Source: DATKBT01 sp035546295 (GTDB lineage: Bacteria > Acidobacteriota > Thermoanaerobaculia > Multivoradales > Multivoraceae). Taken from it: a stretch of 64,000 nt of DNA. Both the position numbers and the translations under genes were made by a program. The stretch is taken from assembly GCA_035546295.1 (NCBI GenBank), contig DATKBT010000020.1:1-64000 (forward strand). Reading direction: 5' to 3'. The notes under the pieces were generated by a model. The model saw only the letters and a program-made list of their open reading frames with translations, was not told the origin of the DNA and did not search any database. Below are positions 50,851 through 60,575 of this stretch, piece by piece. Position 1 is the stretch's first letter; each line of letters opens with the position of its first letter.

Positions 50851-53058
50851 TCAGCGGAGATCCAGGAGGTTCTCGGCGAGGAGCAGGTCGCACTCGGCTC
50901 GATCGACGCGCGACAGGTACAGCGCGGTCTCGTCTTCCGAGATCGCGATCCCGGGCCGCGCGATCTCGTCGAGGGAGGCGATCACCCGGCGCTCGCCGCC
51001 GGCGAGGGGCAGCCGGACCAGCGTGGAGCGGTCGCTTTCGTGGGTGAGCACCCAGAGCCCGCCCGTGCCCACCTGCCAGTTCGCCCAGTGGCCTGGGCGA
51101 GGCGCGCCCTCGACCGCCGACCAGGCCCCCTCGGCGCCGTTCCGGCGCCAGATGCCGTCGCGCACCGGATGGACGAGGTAGAGATTCCCGTCGCGCCCCT
51201 CCTGCGCCGCCAGCCCTCCCTCCGTCGTCACGGCCACCGGTGGGCGGCCGTCGAGCGGCACGCGCCAGACCTGCCAGTCGCCGGTCCGGTCCGAGCCGAC
51301 CAGCACCGCGTCGCCGTCGCGCGTGAACGAAGGCGCGATCTCGTGCGCGTCGTCGTCGGTGATCCGGCGCGGGGCGTAAGCGTCGACTCCGGTGACGAAC
51401 AGGTCGGGGCGGCCGCCGTGCCAGGCGACCCAGGCCAGCGCCGAGCCGTCGGGCGACCAGGCCGGTCCGGCGATCGCGTGCTGGTCGCGCCCACTGACCG
51501 GGAACGCCTCGCCCGACGCGAGCTCCTGGACCCAGATCGCCACGTCGCCGCCCCGCGACGACAGGAAGGCGAGCCGCGAGCCGTCGGGGGAGATCGCCGG
51601 GGCGTAGTCCCACTGGGTCGACCTCGCGACGGCGGCTGCGGGGGGAGGCGCGCCCGGCGGCTCGGCGAGCCCTTCCGGCCGTTCCAGCGGGACCCGCCAG
51701 ACGTTGATCTCGAGCTGCCAGTCCTCCCAGGCGATCAGCGGCGAGTGACGAGCATGGACCGGGTGCTTGATCTTCGAGCCGCCGCCGGCGAGCCAGCGCG
51801 GATCACCGCCGGTCGCGGCCACCGCCCAGAGCCCGTACTGCCCGGCGCGGTTCGACGAGAAGATGATCGATCGGCCGTCCTCGGACCAGGCCTGACCCAT
51901 CACCTCGCGGTGGTCGTGAGTCAGCCGCGTCTCCCGGCCGCTCTCGACCGCGACCGTCCACAGCTCGGTGACGGCCGATCCCGCGATCCGTCCGAAGGCG
52001 ACGTGGCGGCCGTCCGGGGAGAAGCGTGGCTCGACGTCGGCGCGAAAGGGGGGTTGCGGGTCGGTCAGGCGGCGCAGGGCCGAGGTCTCGAGGTCGAGGA
52101 GGTGGATCGCGTAGCGACCGTCGTCGAGCCGTCGCGACACCACGAGCGCATCGCCCGCGGGGCTCCAGTCGAAGCGCGCCGCGCCGTGCGTGTCGCACCC
52201 GGCGAGCCGCCGCTCTCGCCCGCCGGTCGAGGGGATCACCAGCAGCTCGCAGCTCCCGTCGGGATCGCGGACGAAGGCGATCTCGGCGCCGTCTGGCGAG
52301 AACACCGGGTACCGATCGAAAGAATCGCCCGCGGTCAGCCGGACCGGCGCGGCCCTGCCCGTGGCGGTGCGTGCCTGGATCCAGATCGCCGCCCGGTCGC
52401 CCTCCTCGGCGAGCCGGCTGTAGGCGACGCGGTGCCCGTCGGGGGCGAGCGCCGGGTCGCGCTCGAGGCGGTCCTGGGCCGCGAGGGGCAGCAGCCGGAG
52501 CGCTTCACGGCTGCGGTCGGCGTCCGCCATCGTCGGCCGGAAGGCGGTCGCCCACAGCGCCACGCCGGCGAAGGCGGCGATGGCAGCGGCGAGCGCCCAG
52601 GTCCCGCGCGGGCTCGCCGTCGCCGCGCCGGCGCCGGGTCCGGTCGTGTCGACGCTGGTTTCCGTCTCCGTCACGTCGATGGCGGGCTCGTCGCCGTTGC
52701 CTTCGACCGGCGCGGCGGCGCCGCGCCTCACCGGTGCGATCAGCCGATACCCGCGCTTGCGAATGGTCTCGATGACCCGGGGCTGTTTCGAGTCGTCGCC
52801 GAGGAGGCGCCGCAGCTCGCCGACCGAGCGGGTCAGCACGTCGTCGGTGACGGCGGTCTGCGCCCAGACCCGATCGAGGATCTCTTCGCGGGTTCGCACC
52901 TCCCCCGGCTCCTCGGCGAGCAGCAGCAGGACCTCCATCACCTTGGGCTCGACGACGTGGGTGCCGCCGTCGAGGTCGACGCGGTTGAGCTCGGGTCGAA
53001 CGGTCGCGCCGGCGACCTCGAAGGGGGAGCGATCGAAGGGGGGTTTCTCTGCGGTCAT
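50851..53058 (-). CDS. CadC-like one-component regulator with PD40 propeller
   Basis: A 735-residue membrane transcription factor. Residues 12-108 are an OmpR/PhoB-type winged helix (VEPKVMEVLLLLAEEPGEVR, TREEILDRVWAQTAVTDDVL TRSVGELRRLLGDD, VIETIRKRGYRLI). After a linker comes one membrane helix (153-173). The outside part is a TolB/PD40 propeller with blades such as PVFSPDGAEIAFVRDPDGSC, PRFSPDGRHVAFGRIAG and APAISPDGSRLAFLSSRGGD. The propeller probably senses a peptide or envelope state and signals to the DNA-binding domain. It is divergent from the ADOP relic, a plausible former target. This fusion is common in Acidobacteriota. Confidence 0.92.
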   Translation of the reverse strand: MTAEKPPFDRSPFEVAGATVRPELNRVDLDGGTHVVEPKVMEVLLLLAEEPGEVRTREEILDRVWAQTAVTDDVLTRSVGELRRLLGDDSKQPRVIETIRKRGYRLIAPVRRGAAAPVEGNGDEPAIDVTETETSVDTTGPGAGAATASPRGTWALAAAIAAFAGVALWATAFRPTMADADRSREALRLLPLAAQDRLERDPALAPDGHRVAYSRLAEEGDRAAIWIQARTATGRAAPVRLTAGDSFDRYPVFSPDGAEIAFVRDPDGSCELLVIPSTGGRERRLAGCDTHGAARFDWSPAGDALVVSRRLDDGRYAIHLLDLETSALRRLTDPQPPFRADVEPRFSPDGRHVAFGRIAGSAVTELWTVAVESGRETRLTHDHREVMGQAWSEDGRSIIFSSNRAGQYGLWAVAATGGDPRWLAGGGSKIKHPVHARHSPLIAWEDWQLEINVWRVPLERPEGLAEPPGAPPPAAAVARSTQWDYAPAISPDGSRLAFLSSRGGDVAIWVQELASGEAFPVSGRDQHAIAGPAWSPDGSALAWVAWHGGRPDLFVTGVDAYAPRRITDDDAHEIAPSFTRDGDAVLVGSDRTGDWQVWRVPLDGRPPVAVTTEGGLAAQEGRDGNLYLVHPVRDGIWRRNGAEGAWSAVEGAPRPGHWANWQVGTGGLWVLTHESDRSTLVRLPLAGGERRVIASLDEIARPGIAISEDETALYLSRVDRAECDLLLAENLLDLR

Positions 53059-53287
53059 CGGTGGCTCGGGAGATCGGGACCCTCAGGAGGTCTCGGCAGG
53101 CTCGGACGAGCCGCGCCTCGGGAGCGCGACGTGCCCTCGTCAGGGTACTACGTGAGAGTCGGGACGGAGATGCTCTCTCGGCGGATCCAGCCGGCCGCGG
53201 CCCGCCCCCCGGGGCGCGCCGAGTGAGCGCGAACGAGGGCGATCCGGGAGCGGCCAGTGCGATCCGGCGCACATCGAACGTCCCGAC

Positions 53288-54051
53288 GGCGATCGTCTGC
53301 GTGTGGTCCTCGGCGACGCAACTGCCGTCGCCATGATCAATGCGACCGCGGCCGAACGGCACTTCGGCGGCGACGCTGTCGGCCGCCGGATCGGCCTCGG
53401 GCCATCCGGCACGCTCGACTTCGAGATCGTCGGCGTGGTCGGTGACGTGCGCGAGCGCGGTCTGCGCCAGGAGCCGCTGCCCACCGTCTACCTGCCGACA
53501 TCGCAAGCTGGCTTTCGCAGCCTGCGGCTGGTGTCAGGACCCACGACGAGCCGCATCGGCTGGTCGGTCCGGTCGAGCGCGAGGTCGCGGCGCTCGACCG
53601 CGGCCTGCCGTTCTCGGAGGTCCGCACGATGCGGGAGGTCGCCGACGACACCCTCGAGCGGGAACGCTCGCTGGCGGTCGTGCTCAATGGATTCGCGGCG
53701 CTCGCGATGCTGCTGTCCGGCCTCGGCGTCTACGGAACGATGTCGTTCCGCGTCGCTCGGAGGATCGGCGAGATCGGCGTGCGGATGGCGCTCGGCGCCG
53801 ATCGCTGGAGCGTGCTGCGCGGCGTGCTGGCCGAGAGCGCGACTGCCGTCGTCCCGCCGGTGCTGGCGGGCCTCCTGCTGGCCTCACTCGGCAACCGCGC
53901 GCTCGCCAACCTTACCTTCGAGGTCTCTCCGGTTGATCCGATCACGCTGGTCGCCGTCGCCGCCGGTGTCCTGACGCTCGCGCTCGGGGCCGGCCTGCCG
54001 GCGGCGTGGCGAGCGGCCAGGATCGATCCCGCGCGCTCGCTCCAGCCGTAG
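53288..54051 (+). pseudogene. decayed 3' end of an ADOP permease
   Basis: Only about the last quarter of an ADOP is left. VAMINATAAERHFGGDAVGR RIGLG and FEIVGVVGDVRERGLRQEPL match the second periplasmic core. At about 53535 the frame changes: similarity goes on as RTHDEPHRLVGPVEREVAAL and then AALAMLLSGLGVYGTMSFRV ARRIGEIGVRMALGA to the C-terminal PAAWRAARIDPARSLQP. No start codon, PadR gene or N-terminal two-thirds is present. A frameshift plus truncation means it is non-functional, although the 141-residue 3' frame (53629-54051) still has an intact FtsX half. Confidence 0.78.
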
Positions 54052-54204
54052 AGGTCGGGCCGGTCACGGCCGAAGGTTAAGCGGCGCTGATCGCCGCGGG
54101 CGGGGCGCTCGGTCGCACCAGCTTTCCTCCGCCGCGCTCGCCGGCTGGGACGCCGGCTGCTCCACGAGCCCGGGCGGCGCCTGTCGGCCGGTCCCCGAGA
54201 CGGG

Positions 54205-54432
54205 CTACGCGAGCCGCGACAGCTCGCTCTCGCTGAGCATCTCGGCCGCCCACTCGCGCATCGCCTCCTGGAGGTCGCGAGCCGTGACCTGGTAGCCGGC
54301 CTGTACGGCGATCGCCGAGAGAGAGACGAGGAAGCGAGCGGTCTCGTAGGGGCCGACGGCCTCGAGCTGAGGCCTCAGCTCGGGGTTGCTCTCGGCCTTG
54401 CGGAGGAACTCGAGCGCGGTCTGTTTGGACAT
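54205..54432 (-). CDS. Nif11-type leader-like small protein
   Basis: A 75-residue protein. MSKQTALEFLRKAESNPELR PQLEAVG, then IAVQAGYQVTARDLQEAMRE W and the end LSESELSRLA follow the Nif11-like pattern: 'lxxFLxkxxsdpeLrekLxxa', 'AxxaGfxitxeeLxxa' and an 'LSdeELexvA' end. In the family these are leader parts of ribosomal peptide precursors, normally continuing with GG and a core peptide. Here the chain stops right at the end of the leader. TGGAGG stands 4 bases before ATG 54432. It is divergent from the TonB operon. No modification enzyme is visible nearby. A free-standing regulator or chaperone is as plausible as a broken precursor. Confidence 0.8.
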   Translation of the reverse strand: MSKQTALEFLRKAESNPELRPQLEAVGPYETARFLVSLSAIAVQAGYQVTARDLQEAMREWAAEMLSESELSRLA

Positions 54433-54906
54433 GTCGCCTCCAATCGATGGAGCAGCCCGCACGAGACGTGCTTGGCGACCGCTGCTCCGAAAGTTACACC
54501 AATTCAGCAGACGCACCGCCAAATGTAGCAGATCCAAGGCTGCGCGAGCGGTCTCCGCTCGTCCGGTTGCGCGAAGCGATCACGGCCGCTCCATGTCTTC
54601 GCGCGCCTCCCAGGGTCTCCTGGCTCGCGGCTCGTCTCCCGACGCGCAGCCCCGATCTTCTCGGGCTCTTCAAACGAGATTCACGCGCGCTTTCCGCCAG
54701 ACGTGGATTCCGGGTCCGTCCGACGACGACCTGTTCGAGACGGCCGGCGCCAGCCGAGGGATTCACTCGATCTTCATCGCTCGCTTCGAGCGATTTCACG
54801 AAGCGCGACTGGAATCTCCCTGGCCGGCGGCTCGGTCCCGAGCTCGGGCCGCGCGGGCGCCCTCTCATCCATTGTTCTTGCGAAACAGACGAAGGAGCCG
54901 AGAACC
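54433..54906. other. divergent region Nif11-like gene / TonB operon
   Basis: 474 bases with no supported CDS. It contains a CGCTTCG/CGAAGCG inverted repeat (54782-54805), locally AT-rich DNA near 54490-54540 that may hold promoters, and AAGGAG before GTG 54907. Confidence 0.4.
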
Positions 54907-57720
54907 GTGAACCGACATGCGATCAAACCTGCGCGAAGAGCCCGGTCGATGCTTGCGGCAGCGTTGAGCATGATTTTCCTTTCAGCGAGCGCCCTGGCGC
55001 AGAACGGCGGCGCCGTCAGCGGCATGGTGCTCGACGCGCGCACCGGGCAGCCGGTGCGGTCGGCGATGCTGGCGGTGGAGGGCAGCGAGACGACGGCGGC
55101 GACCGACCTCAACGGCATCTTCCAGGCGCGCCTGCCAGCCGGCACCTGGGACCTGGTGGTCACCGCCGAGGGCTACGAGCCCCAGAAGCTGACCGGCGTG
55201 GTGGTCGAGCAGGGCGGGACGGCGAACGTCAGTCTGGTCCTCGATCGCACCGCGGAAACGCCGGCGAGCCAGCGTCTCTCGACCGTGACCGAGGAGATTA
55301 CGGTGCAGGCCGAGGCGATCGCGGCCACCGAGCAGGCGCTGCTCGCCGAGCGGAAGGCTGCGGCACAGATCGTCGACAACATCGGCTCCGAGGAGATCTC
55401 GAAGAACAGCGGATCGGACGCCGCGGGGGCACTCAAACGCGTGACGGGCATTTCGCTGCAGGAGGACAAGTTCGTCTACGTCCGCGGCCTCGGTGGCCGC
55501 TACAGCAACACCCAGCTCAACGGCTCGAAGATCCCGTCGACCGAATTCGAGCGCAAGATCGTCCCGCTCGACCTGTTCCCGGCCGAGCTGCTCGAGAAGA
55601 TCACGGTCTCCAAGTCGTACACCGTCGATCAGCCCGGCGACTTTGTCGCCGGCGTGGTCGAGCTCGAGACCCGCGACTTCCCTCCCAACCAGAAACTCAG
55701 CGTCGGCATCTCGGGGGGCTTCAACTCCGAAACCACCGGCGAGCCCCTGCTGGCGTACCCCGGCGGCCTCGACCTGTCGGGAGGCGGTGGCCAGGCTCTG
55801 CCCTCCGGTATCCCCGACCAGAAGCTGCTCCTCCAGAGCCCGTTCACGGGGGAGGGATTCACGGCCGGGGAGCTTGAAGGCTTCGGCGAGCTCCTGGTCG
55901 GCGACTGGACCCCTCGGCGGCGCTCGAGCGGCCCCCTCGACCAGGGCTACAAGCTCAGCTACGGCAACTCGTTCGATCGGGTCGGGCTGCTGCTCTCGGC
56001 CACCGCCGAGAACGATTTCGAGGCGCGGCAGGAGGAGCGCGCCTTCTACGGTCTGGCCTCCGGAGGCGGTCTCACTCGACAGAGCGACTTCGACTTCGAC
56101 TACGGCGAAGAGCGCGTGCGCCGCTCGCTGATGGGCAACCTGGCATTCCGCGTGGGCGACAACAGCCAGCTGCAGCTCCGGGCTCTCGACACCAGCCTGG
56201 CCAACACCGAGGGGCGGGTCCAGGAGGGCGACGCCTCCGACTTCGCCCAGGACATCCGCGATCTGCGGCTGCAGTTCCGCGACCAGGACGTGCAGAGCTT
56301 CCAGCTCTCGGGCGACCACTTCCTCCAGAGCTTCGGCGGCTCGGGAGGCAGCGTCCTGCAGTGGCGGACGGCGTCCTCCGGAGCCACCACCGAGGAGAAC
56401 CTGCGTGAGGTGATCTACGAGGAGCGCTTCGGCGAGTTCGTGCTCTCGAACCAGGGGCAGACCGGGTTCTTCTACTTCAACGACCTCGAGGACGAGCTCC
56501 TCGACGGCCGCCTCGACTGGCAGATGTTCTTCAAGGGCTCGGGGGAGAGCTTCGGGAGCCTGAAGCTCGGCTTCGCGCGACTCGACAGCGAGCGACAATT
56601 CGACGGCCGCCGGCTGCGCTTCTTCCCGCGACGGACCACCGGCATCGACCTCACTGCGCCGCCCGAGGAGATCTACTCGGTCGAGAACGTCGACCCGGAC
56701 TTCTTCGAGATCCGCGAGGTCACCAACCCGACCGACAGCTACACCGGCGACCACACGGTCGACGGCGCCTACGTGCAGGGCGACTGGAGCTGGAGCGACT
56801 GGCGCGTCATCGGCGGCGTCCGCTGGGAGGACTCGACGATCGACGTCCTCAGCTTCGAGCGCACCACCCCGGACCAGGCGACGGTGATCACCGTCGCCGA
56901 GGACAGCGTCCTGCCCTCGCTCAGCGTTGTCTACGCGCTCGGACCGCGCACCAACCTGAGGGCCTCCTACAGCCGGACCGTCAACCGCCCAGAGTTTCGC
57001 GAGCTGGCTCCGTTCGAGTTCAAGGGCATCGTCGGCGGAGTGCTGGTCAAGGGCAATCCCGATCTGGTCCAGGCCGAGATCGACAGCTTCGACCTGCGCT
57101 GGGAGTACTTCCCGAGCGGCGGAGAGGTGCTGGCGGCCAGCGTCTTCTACAAGCAGTTCGACAACCCGATCGAGAGTGTGCTGATCGCCTCCGCCAACAT
57201 CATCGAGACCCAGCTCAACGCCGACCAGGCCGAGAACTTCGGCTTCGAGGTCGAGGCGCGCAAGCGTCTCGGCTCGCTCTTCTCCGGGGCCTCCTGGCTC
57301 GACTCCTTCACCGCGATCGCCAACTATGCCTGGGTCGACTCGGAGATCGAGATCCCGGCCGACGAGACCATCCTCACCAACCCCAACCGCCCGCTCACCG
57401 GCCAGCCCGACAACCTCCTCAACTTCGTCCTCGAGTGGGCGCCGACGGAGCTCGGCAACGGGATCGCGGTCCGCCTGCTCTACAACCGGATCGACGACAA
57501 GGTCCTGCTCGGCGGAGCGCTCGGCGTCCCCGACGTCTTCGAGGAGTCGCGCGAGACGGTGGACCTGGTGTGGAGTCAGCCGCTGTTCCGCGGCCTCGGC
57601 GTGAAGGTCTCGGCGATGAACCTGCTCGAGGAGGAGAAGGTGTGGACCCAGGGAGGCGAGATCTGGCGTCGCTACCAGCCGGGCCGCTCCTTCGGGCTCT
57701 CGTTCGGCTACGCCTTCTAG
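54907..57720 (+). CDS. TonB-dependent receptor with carboxypeptidase-regulatory N-domain
   Basis: A 937-residue outer-membrane receptor. A signal peptide (MLAAALSMIFLSASALAQ) precedes a CarboxypepD_reg-like beta sandwich (AVSGMVLDARTGQPVRSAML, about 36-110). The plug follows: TVTEEITVQAEAIAATEQAL, then GALKRVTGISLQEDKFVYVR GLGGRYSNTQLNGSKIPSTE FERKIVPLDLFP. The barrel closes with SFGLSFGYAF, ending in the aromatic residue needed for outer-membrane assembly. GTG 54907, 9 bases after AAGGAG, is the start; the nearby ATG is out of frame. It heads an operon with two exported proteins. The cargo is unknown; the neighbours suggest a macromolecular or surface-bound ligand. Confidence 0.93.
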   Translation: MNRHAIKPARRARSMLAAALSMIFLSASALAQNGGAVSGMVLDARTGQPVRSAMLAVEGSETTAATDLNGIFQARLPAGTWDLVVTAEGYEPQKLTGVVVEQGGTANVSLVLDRTAETPASQRLSTVTEEITVQAEAIAATEQALLAERKAAAQIVDNIGSEEISKNSGSDAAGALKRVTGISLQEDKFVYVRGLGGRYSNTQLNGSKIPSTEFERKIVPLDLFPAELLEKITVSKSYTVDQPGDFVAGVVELETRDFPPNQKLSVGISGGFNSETTGEPLLAYPGGLDLSGGGGQALPSGIPDQKLLLQSPFTGEGFTAGELEGFGELLVGDWTPRRRSSGPLDQGYKLSYGNSFDRVGLLLSATAENDFEARQEERAFYGLASGGGLTRQSDFDFDYGEERVRRSLMGNLAFRVGDNSQLQLRALDTSLANTEGRVQEGDASDFAQDIRDLRLQFRDQDVQSFQLSGDHFLQSFGGSGGSVLQWRTASSGATTEENLREVIYEERFGEFVLSNQGQTGFFYFNDLEDELLDGRLDWQMFFKGSGESFGSLKLGFARLDSERQFDGRRLRFFPRRTTGIDLTAPPEEIYSVENVDPDFFEIREVTNPTDSYTGDHTVDGAYVQGDWSWSDWRVIGGVRWEDSTIDVLSFERTTPDQATVITVAEDSVLPSLSVVYALGPRTNLRASYSRTVNRPEFRELAPFEFKGIVGGVLVKGNPDLVQAEIDSFDLRWEYFPSGGEVLAASVFYKQFDNPIESVLIASANIIETQLNADQAENFGFEVEARKRLGSLFSGASWLDSFTAIANYAWVDSEIEIPADETILTNPNRPLTGQPDNLLNFVLEWAPTELGNGIAVRLLYNRIDDKVLLGGALGVPDVFEESRETVDLVWSQPLFRGLGVKVSAMNLLEEEKVWTQGGEIWRRYQPGRSFGLSFGYAF

Positions 57721-57839
57721 AAAGCGTTCCGGGAGACCTCGGGCGAGAGACGACAGCTCACCCCGGTGGGGCCGGCACGCGCGCGTGGCGGTCTCACCAC
57801 CGACGAAGAAAACCAAACAGGAAACGAGGAGAAGCGTTG

Positions 57840-59531
57840 ATGAGACTCCACCACGAGTCGCGGCCGTCCATCGGCCTGCTCGCCGGCGCCCTGACTCTGA
57901 GCATCGGCTTGGCGTCGGGCATCGGCCAGGCGGCGGCGGCTGAAGGCGACACGGTGCCGGGAGCGCCCTGGGCGCGGCTGGCGAGCGACGTGGGAAACAG
58001 CCCCCTGCAACCCGGGATCCGCCGTCCGGCGGTTCTCGGCTACACCAACTCCTACGTCTACGGCGCCGCGACGCCGTTCGGCAACTCGGTCGAGTGGAAG
58101 GTGTCGGTCGACGACGCCGGCTACGGCGAGCCGACGACTCTCTACATCTACTGGTGGAATCGCGACAACGACCAGTTCCGGTGGCTCAACCTGCCGGGAG
58201 GCGGCTTCCTGGCCACCGAAGTCGACGTCTTCGGGACCGCCGGCGCGCCGATCAAGATCGCGGTGCCCGACCTGGCGGACTTCTGCCTGTTCGGTGACGA
58301 CGGCTGCGCCTTTGGTCCCTATCCGGGCTCGCTGCCCCAGACCACGGGCCAATACGCGCTGGTCTTCGAGCTGCGCAACTCCAACGGAACCCAGGTGATC
58401 GCCCGCGACTACGCGCTCTTCAGCTTCGTCGACGCAGTCGTCCAGAAATCCGGGACGATCAACGCCAACGAGACCTGGACCGCCAACAATGCTTACTTCC
58501 TGACGACTCCGGTGATCGTTGGAAACGCAACCCTGACCATTCAAGAGGGGACCTTCGTGCTCGGCTCCGAGGCCGGGCAGGGTCTTCTCAACGTCAGTCA
58601 GCAGGGCGCCATCCAGGCAGTGGGCACGGCGAACAAGCCGATCGTGTTCACCTCTGAGAAGGACCGCGACGACCGATCGGTGGGGGATTGGGGTGGCGTG
58701 AGCATCAACGGCGAAGCGCCGGTGAATGTGCCGAACCCGCAGGGTGAGGGCGACACCGGCACGTATGGCGGCGAAAACGCGGGCGACAACAGCGGCCGGC
58801 TCGAGTACGTCCGCATCGAGTTCGCGGGGGTCCGCTTCAACGACGAGGACGAGCTCAACGCGCTCGCGCTCCAAGGGGTCGGCAGCGGCACCACGGTGGA
58901 GAACATCCAGACGATCTCGGGCGCCGACGACGGCATCGAGATGTTCGGCGGGACCGTCAACGGCCGCAACTGGTTCGTCTACAACGCCAACGACGACAGC
59001 ATCGACTGGACCTTCGGCTGGCGAGGATCGGTCGAGAACGCCTGCGTCGTTCAGACCTTCGGCGACACCGATGCCGGCATCGAAGCCGACAACAACGAGG
59101 ACAATCCGACCCTCCAGCCGCAGTCGAACCCGACGTTCACCAACCTGGCCATCCTGTCGCTGACCGCCAACGACAATCCCGGCATGGTGATCCGGCGCGG
59201 CTCCGGCGTGACGATCAACAACGCCGGCATCGTCGGTGCCGCACGCGCGGCTCTGCTCATCGGCGGCGCGACCTCCCAGGCCAACATCACACTCAACGAC
59301 GTGCTCGCGTTCAACGTAGGCGCGCTGGCGGCCCTGGGCGACGATGACGGGGCTGACGCGGTCGAGATCGACGCGCCTCCTGGTCTCACCGCCGGCAACC
59401 CTCGCTGGGCCGATCCGACCAGCGTGCTGCACCCCGACATGGCGCCGCTGCAGGGGGACAACGGCTGCACCACGCGGGCCAACGACTGGACCCAGCTCCC
59501 CTGGGTCAACTACGACGCGGGTCCGCGATGA
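57840..59531 (+). CDS. exported beta-helix-like protein of the TonB operon
   Basis: A 563-residue exported protein. A signal peptide (IGLLAGALTLSIGLASGIGQ) precedes a beta-sandwich N-domain and, from about residue 215, a right-handed beta-helix-like part: SGTINANETWTANNAYFLTT PVIVGNATLTIQEGTFVLG, KPIVFTSEKDRD and GDWGGVSINGEAPVN, then GTVENIQTISGADDGIEMFG-like turns. This layout matches surface proteins often encoded after a TonB receptor of the same type. ATG 57840 follows GAGGAGAAGCG; TTG just before it is possible. It overlaps the next ORF if that starts at 59528. Likely a partner that captures the ligand of the receptor; inference from gene order. Confidence 0.85.
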   Translation: MRLHHESRPSIGLLAGALTLSIGLASGIGQAAAAEGDTVPGAPWARLASDVGNSPLQPGIRRPAVLGYTNSYVYGAATPFGNSVEWKVSVDDAGYGEPTTLYIYWWNRDNDQFRWLNLPGGGFLATEVDVFGTAGAPIKIAVPDLADFCLFGDDGCAFGPYPGSLPQTTGQYALVFELRNSNGTQVIARDYALFSFVDAVVQKSGTINANETWTANNAYFLTTPVIVGNATLTIQEGTFVLGSEAGQGLLNVSQQGAIQAVGTANKPIVFTSEKDRDDRSVGDWGGVSINGEAPVNVPNPQGEGDTGTYGGENAGDNSGRLEYVRIEFAGVRFNDEDELNALALQGVGSGTTVENIQTISGADDGIEMFGGTVNGRNWFVYNANDDSIDWTFGWRGSVENACVVQTFGDTDAGIEADNNEDNPTLQPQSNPTFTNLAILSLTANDNPGMVIRRGSGVTINNAGIVGAARAALLIGGATSQANITLNDVLAFNVGALAALGDDDGADAVEIDAPPGLTAGNPRWADPTSVLHPDMAPLQGDNGCTTRANDWTQLPWVNYDAGPR

Positions 59532-59575
59532 GCCGCTCGAGTCAACAGATCACGAGATTCCAGGAGAGATCGAAC

Positions 59576-60433
59576 ATGAAGAGTGGCTTCCGAGAGAAAC
59601 TCGCAACGAAGAAGCTGGGAACGATGCCGTGGCTCCTGCTCGCCTGCTTCGTGCTGGCGAGCCCTGCCGTGGCGGACGACCTCGGCGCGAACCTCGGTGG
59701 AGGCGGCGCCCAGGGCATCGCGAGCGTGCAGACCCGTGACGGTGGCGTCGACTACGGCATCCTGGTCACCGGCATCGGGCAGGTGAACGGCGCCCAGATC
59801 CTGCAGGGGAACCAGGTCTTCCTCGACCTCGGCGCGACCTTCGATCGCGGGGCTGCGAGCGGCAGCGTCGACACCGCGCAGTCGCTCGGCGAGCTGATCG
59901 CGAACCCTGGCAACTACTCGGTTCGCGTCCAGGGCGCTGCCGGCACCGCGACCGGCACCCTCGTGAGCCTCGGCGCCAGCAAGGGCGGTGGTGGTGGTGG
60001 CGGCGGTGGCGGTGGCGGTGGTGGTGGTGGCGGCGGGGGAGAGGATCCCGACCTCATCGACAGCGGCGACACCAGCCCCTGCGTCGCCGGCACCAACGTG
60101 GCCTGCGTCCAGGGAGCTCAGTTCGAGCTGAAGGTGAGCTTCACCGACTCGACGGGCACGAACCCGGCCGTCGCCAACCTGCTCACCGACGACACCGCCT
60201 ACTTCACCTTCTTCGACCCCGCCAACGTCGAGGTCTTCGTGAAGGTGCCGACGGGGACCTGCGCGATCAACGGCTTCAACTGGGTCTTCGTGGGAGGCGC
60301 CACCGACCTCGCGGTCGAGATCCTGGTCCGCGACACGATCACCGGTCTGACCCGACGCTCGACCAGCCAGGGTGGGCAGGCGTTCCAGACCGTCAACGAT
60401 ACCGAGGCGCTCCCGACCTGTCCGGAGGAGTAG
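59576..60433 (+). CDS. exported protein with poly-glycine linker
   Basis: A 285-residue exported protein. A signal peptide (MPWLLLACFVLASPAVADD) leads to a CHRD-like N-domain (LGELIANPGNYSVRVQGAAG TATGTLVSLG). Then come 19 consecutive Gly (137-155), and a C-terminal domain with CVAGTNVACVQGAQFELKVS FTDSTG, YFTFFDPANVEVFVKV and CAINGFNWVFVGGATDLAVE ILVRDTITG. I recognise this last domain as recurrent in secreted proteins of Acidobacteriota, function unknown. AGGAGAG 8 bases before ATG 59576 is better than the ATGA overlap start at 59528. Third gene of the TonB operon, which ends at the terminator at 60576. Confidence 0.82.
   Translation: MKSGFREKLATKKLGTMPWLLLACFVLASPAVADDLGANLGGGGAQGIASVQTRDGGVDYGILVTGIGQVNGAQILQGNQVFLDLGATFDRGAASGSVDTAQSLGELIANPGNYSVRVQGAAGTATGTLVSLGASKGGGGGGGGGGGGGGGGGGGEDPDLIDSGDTSPCVAGTNVACVQGAQFELKVSFTDSTGTNPAVANLLTDDTAYFTFFDPANVEVFVKVPTGTCAINGFNWVFVGGATDLAVEILVRDTITGLTRRSTSQGGQAFQTVNDTEALPTCPEE
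59984..60040 (+). repeat. 19 consecutive glycine codons (GGN tract)
   Basis: A 57-base tract of GGT/GGC (with final GGG, GGA), no other codon. It lies inside the poly-glycine protein gene and joins the two domains. Any slippage by whole codons would change linker length without breaking the frame. Confidence 0.95.
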
Positions 60434-60575
60434 ACCCGGAGGGCGGGGCTCCGAGCGCGGCTCTGAGCTCCGCCTGGCGGGACCTCGCTCTCGACGAGGG
60501 AGCGACGTCGGAGCCCTGGATCTGACGCAGCGGATCCCGATCGGCTTCCGATCGACTCCGTTCGTCCGTTTCGCT

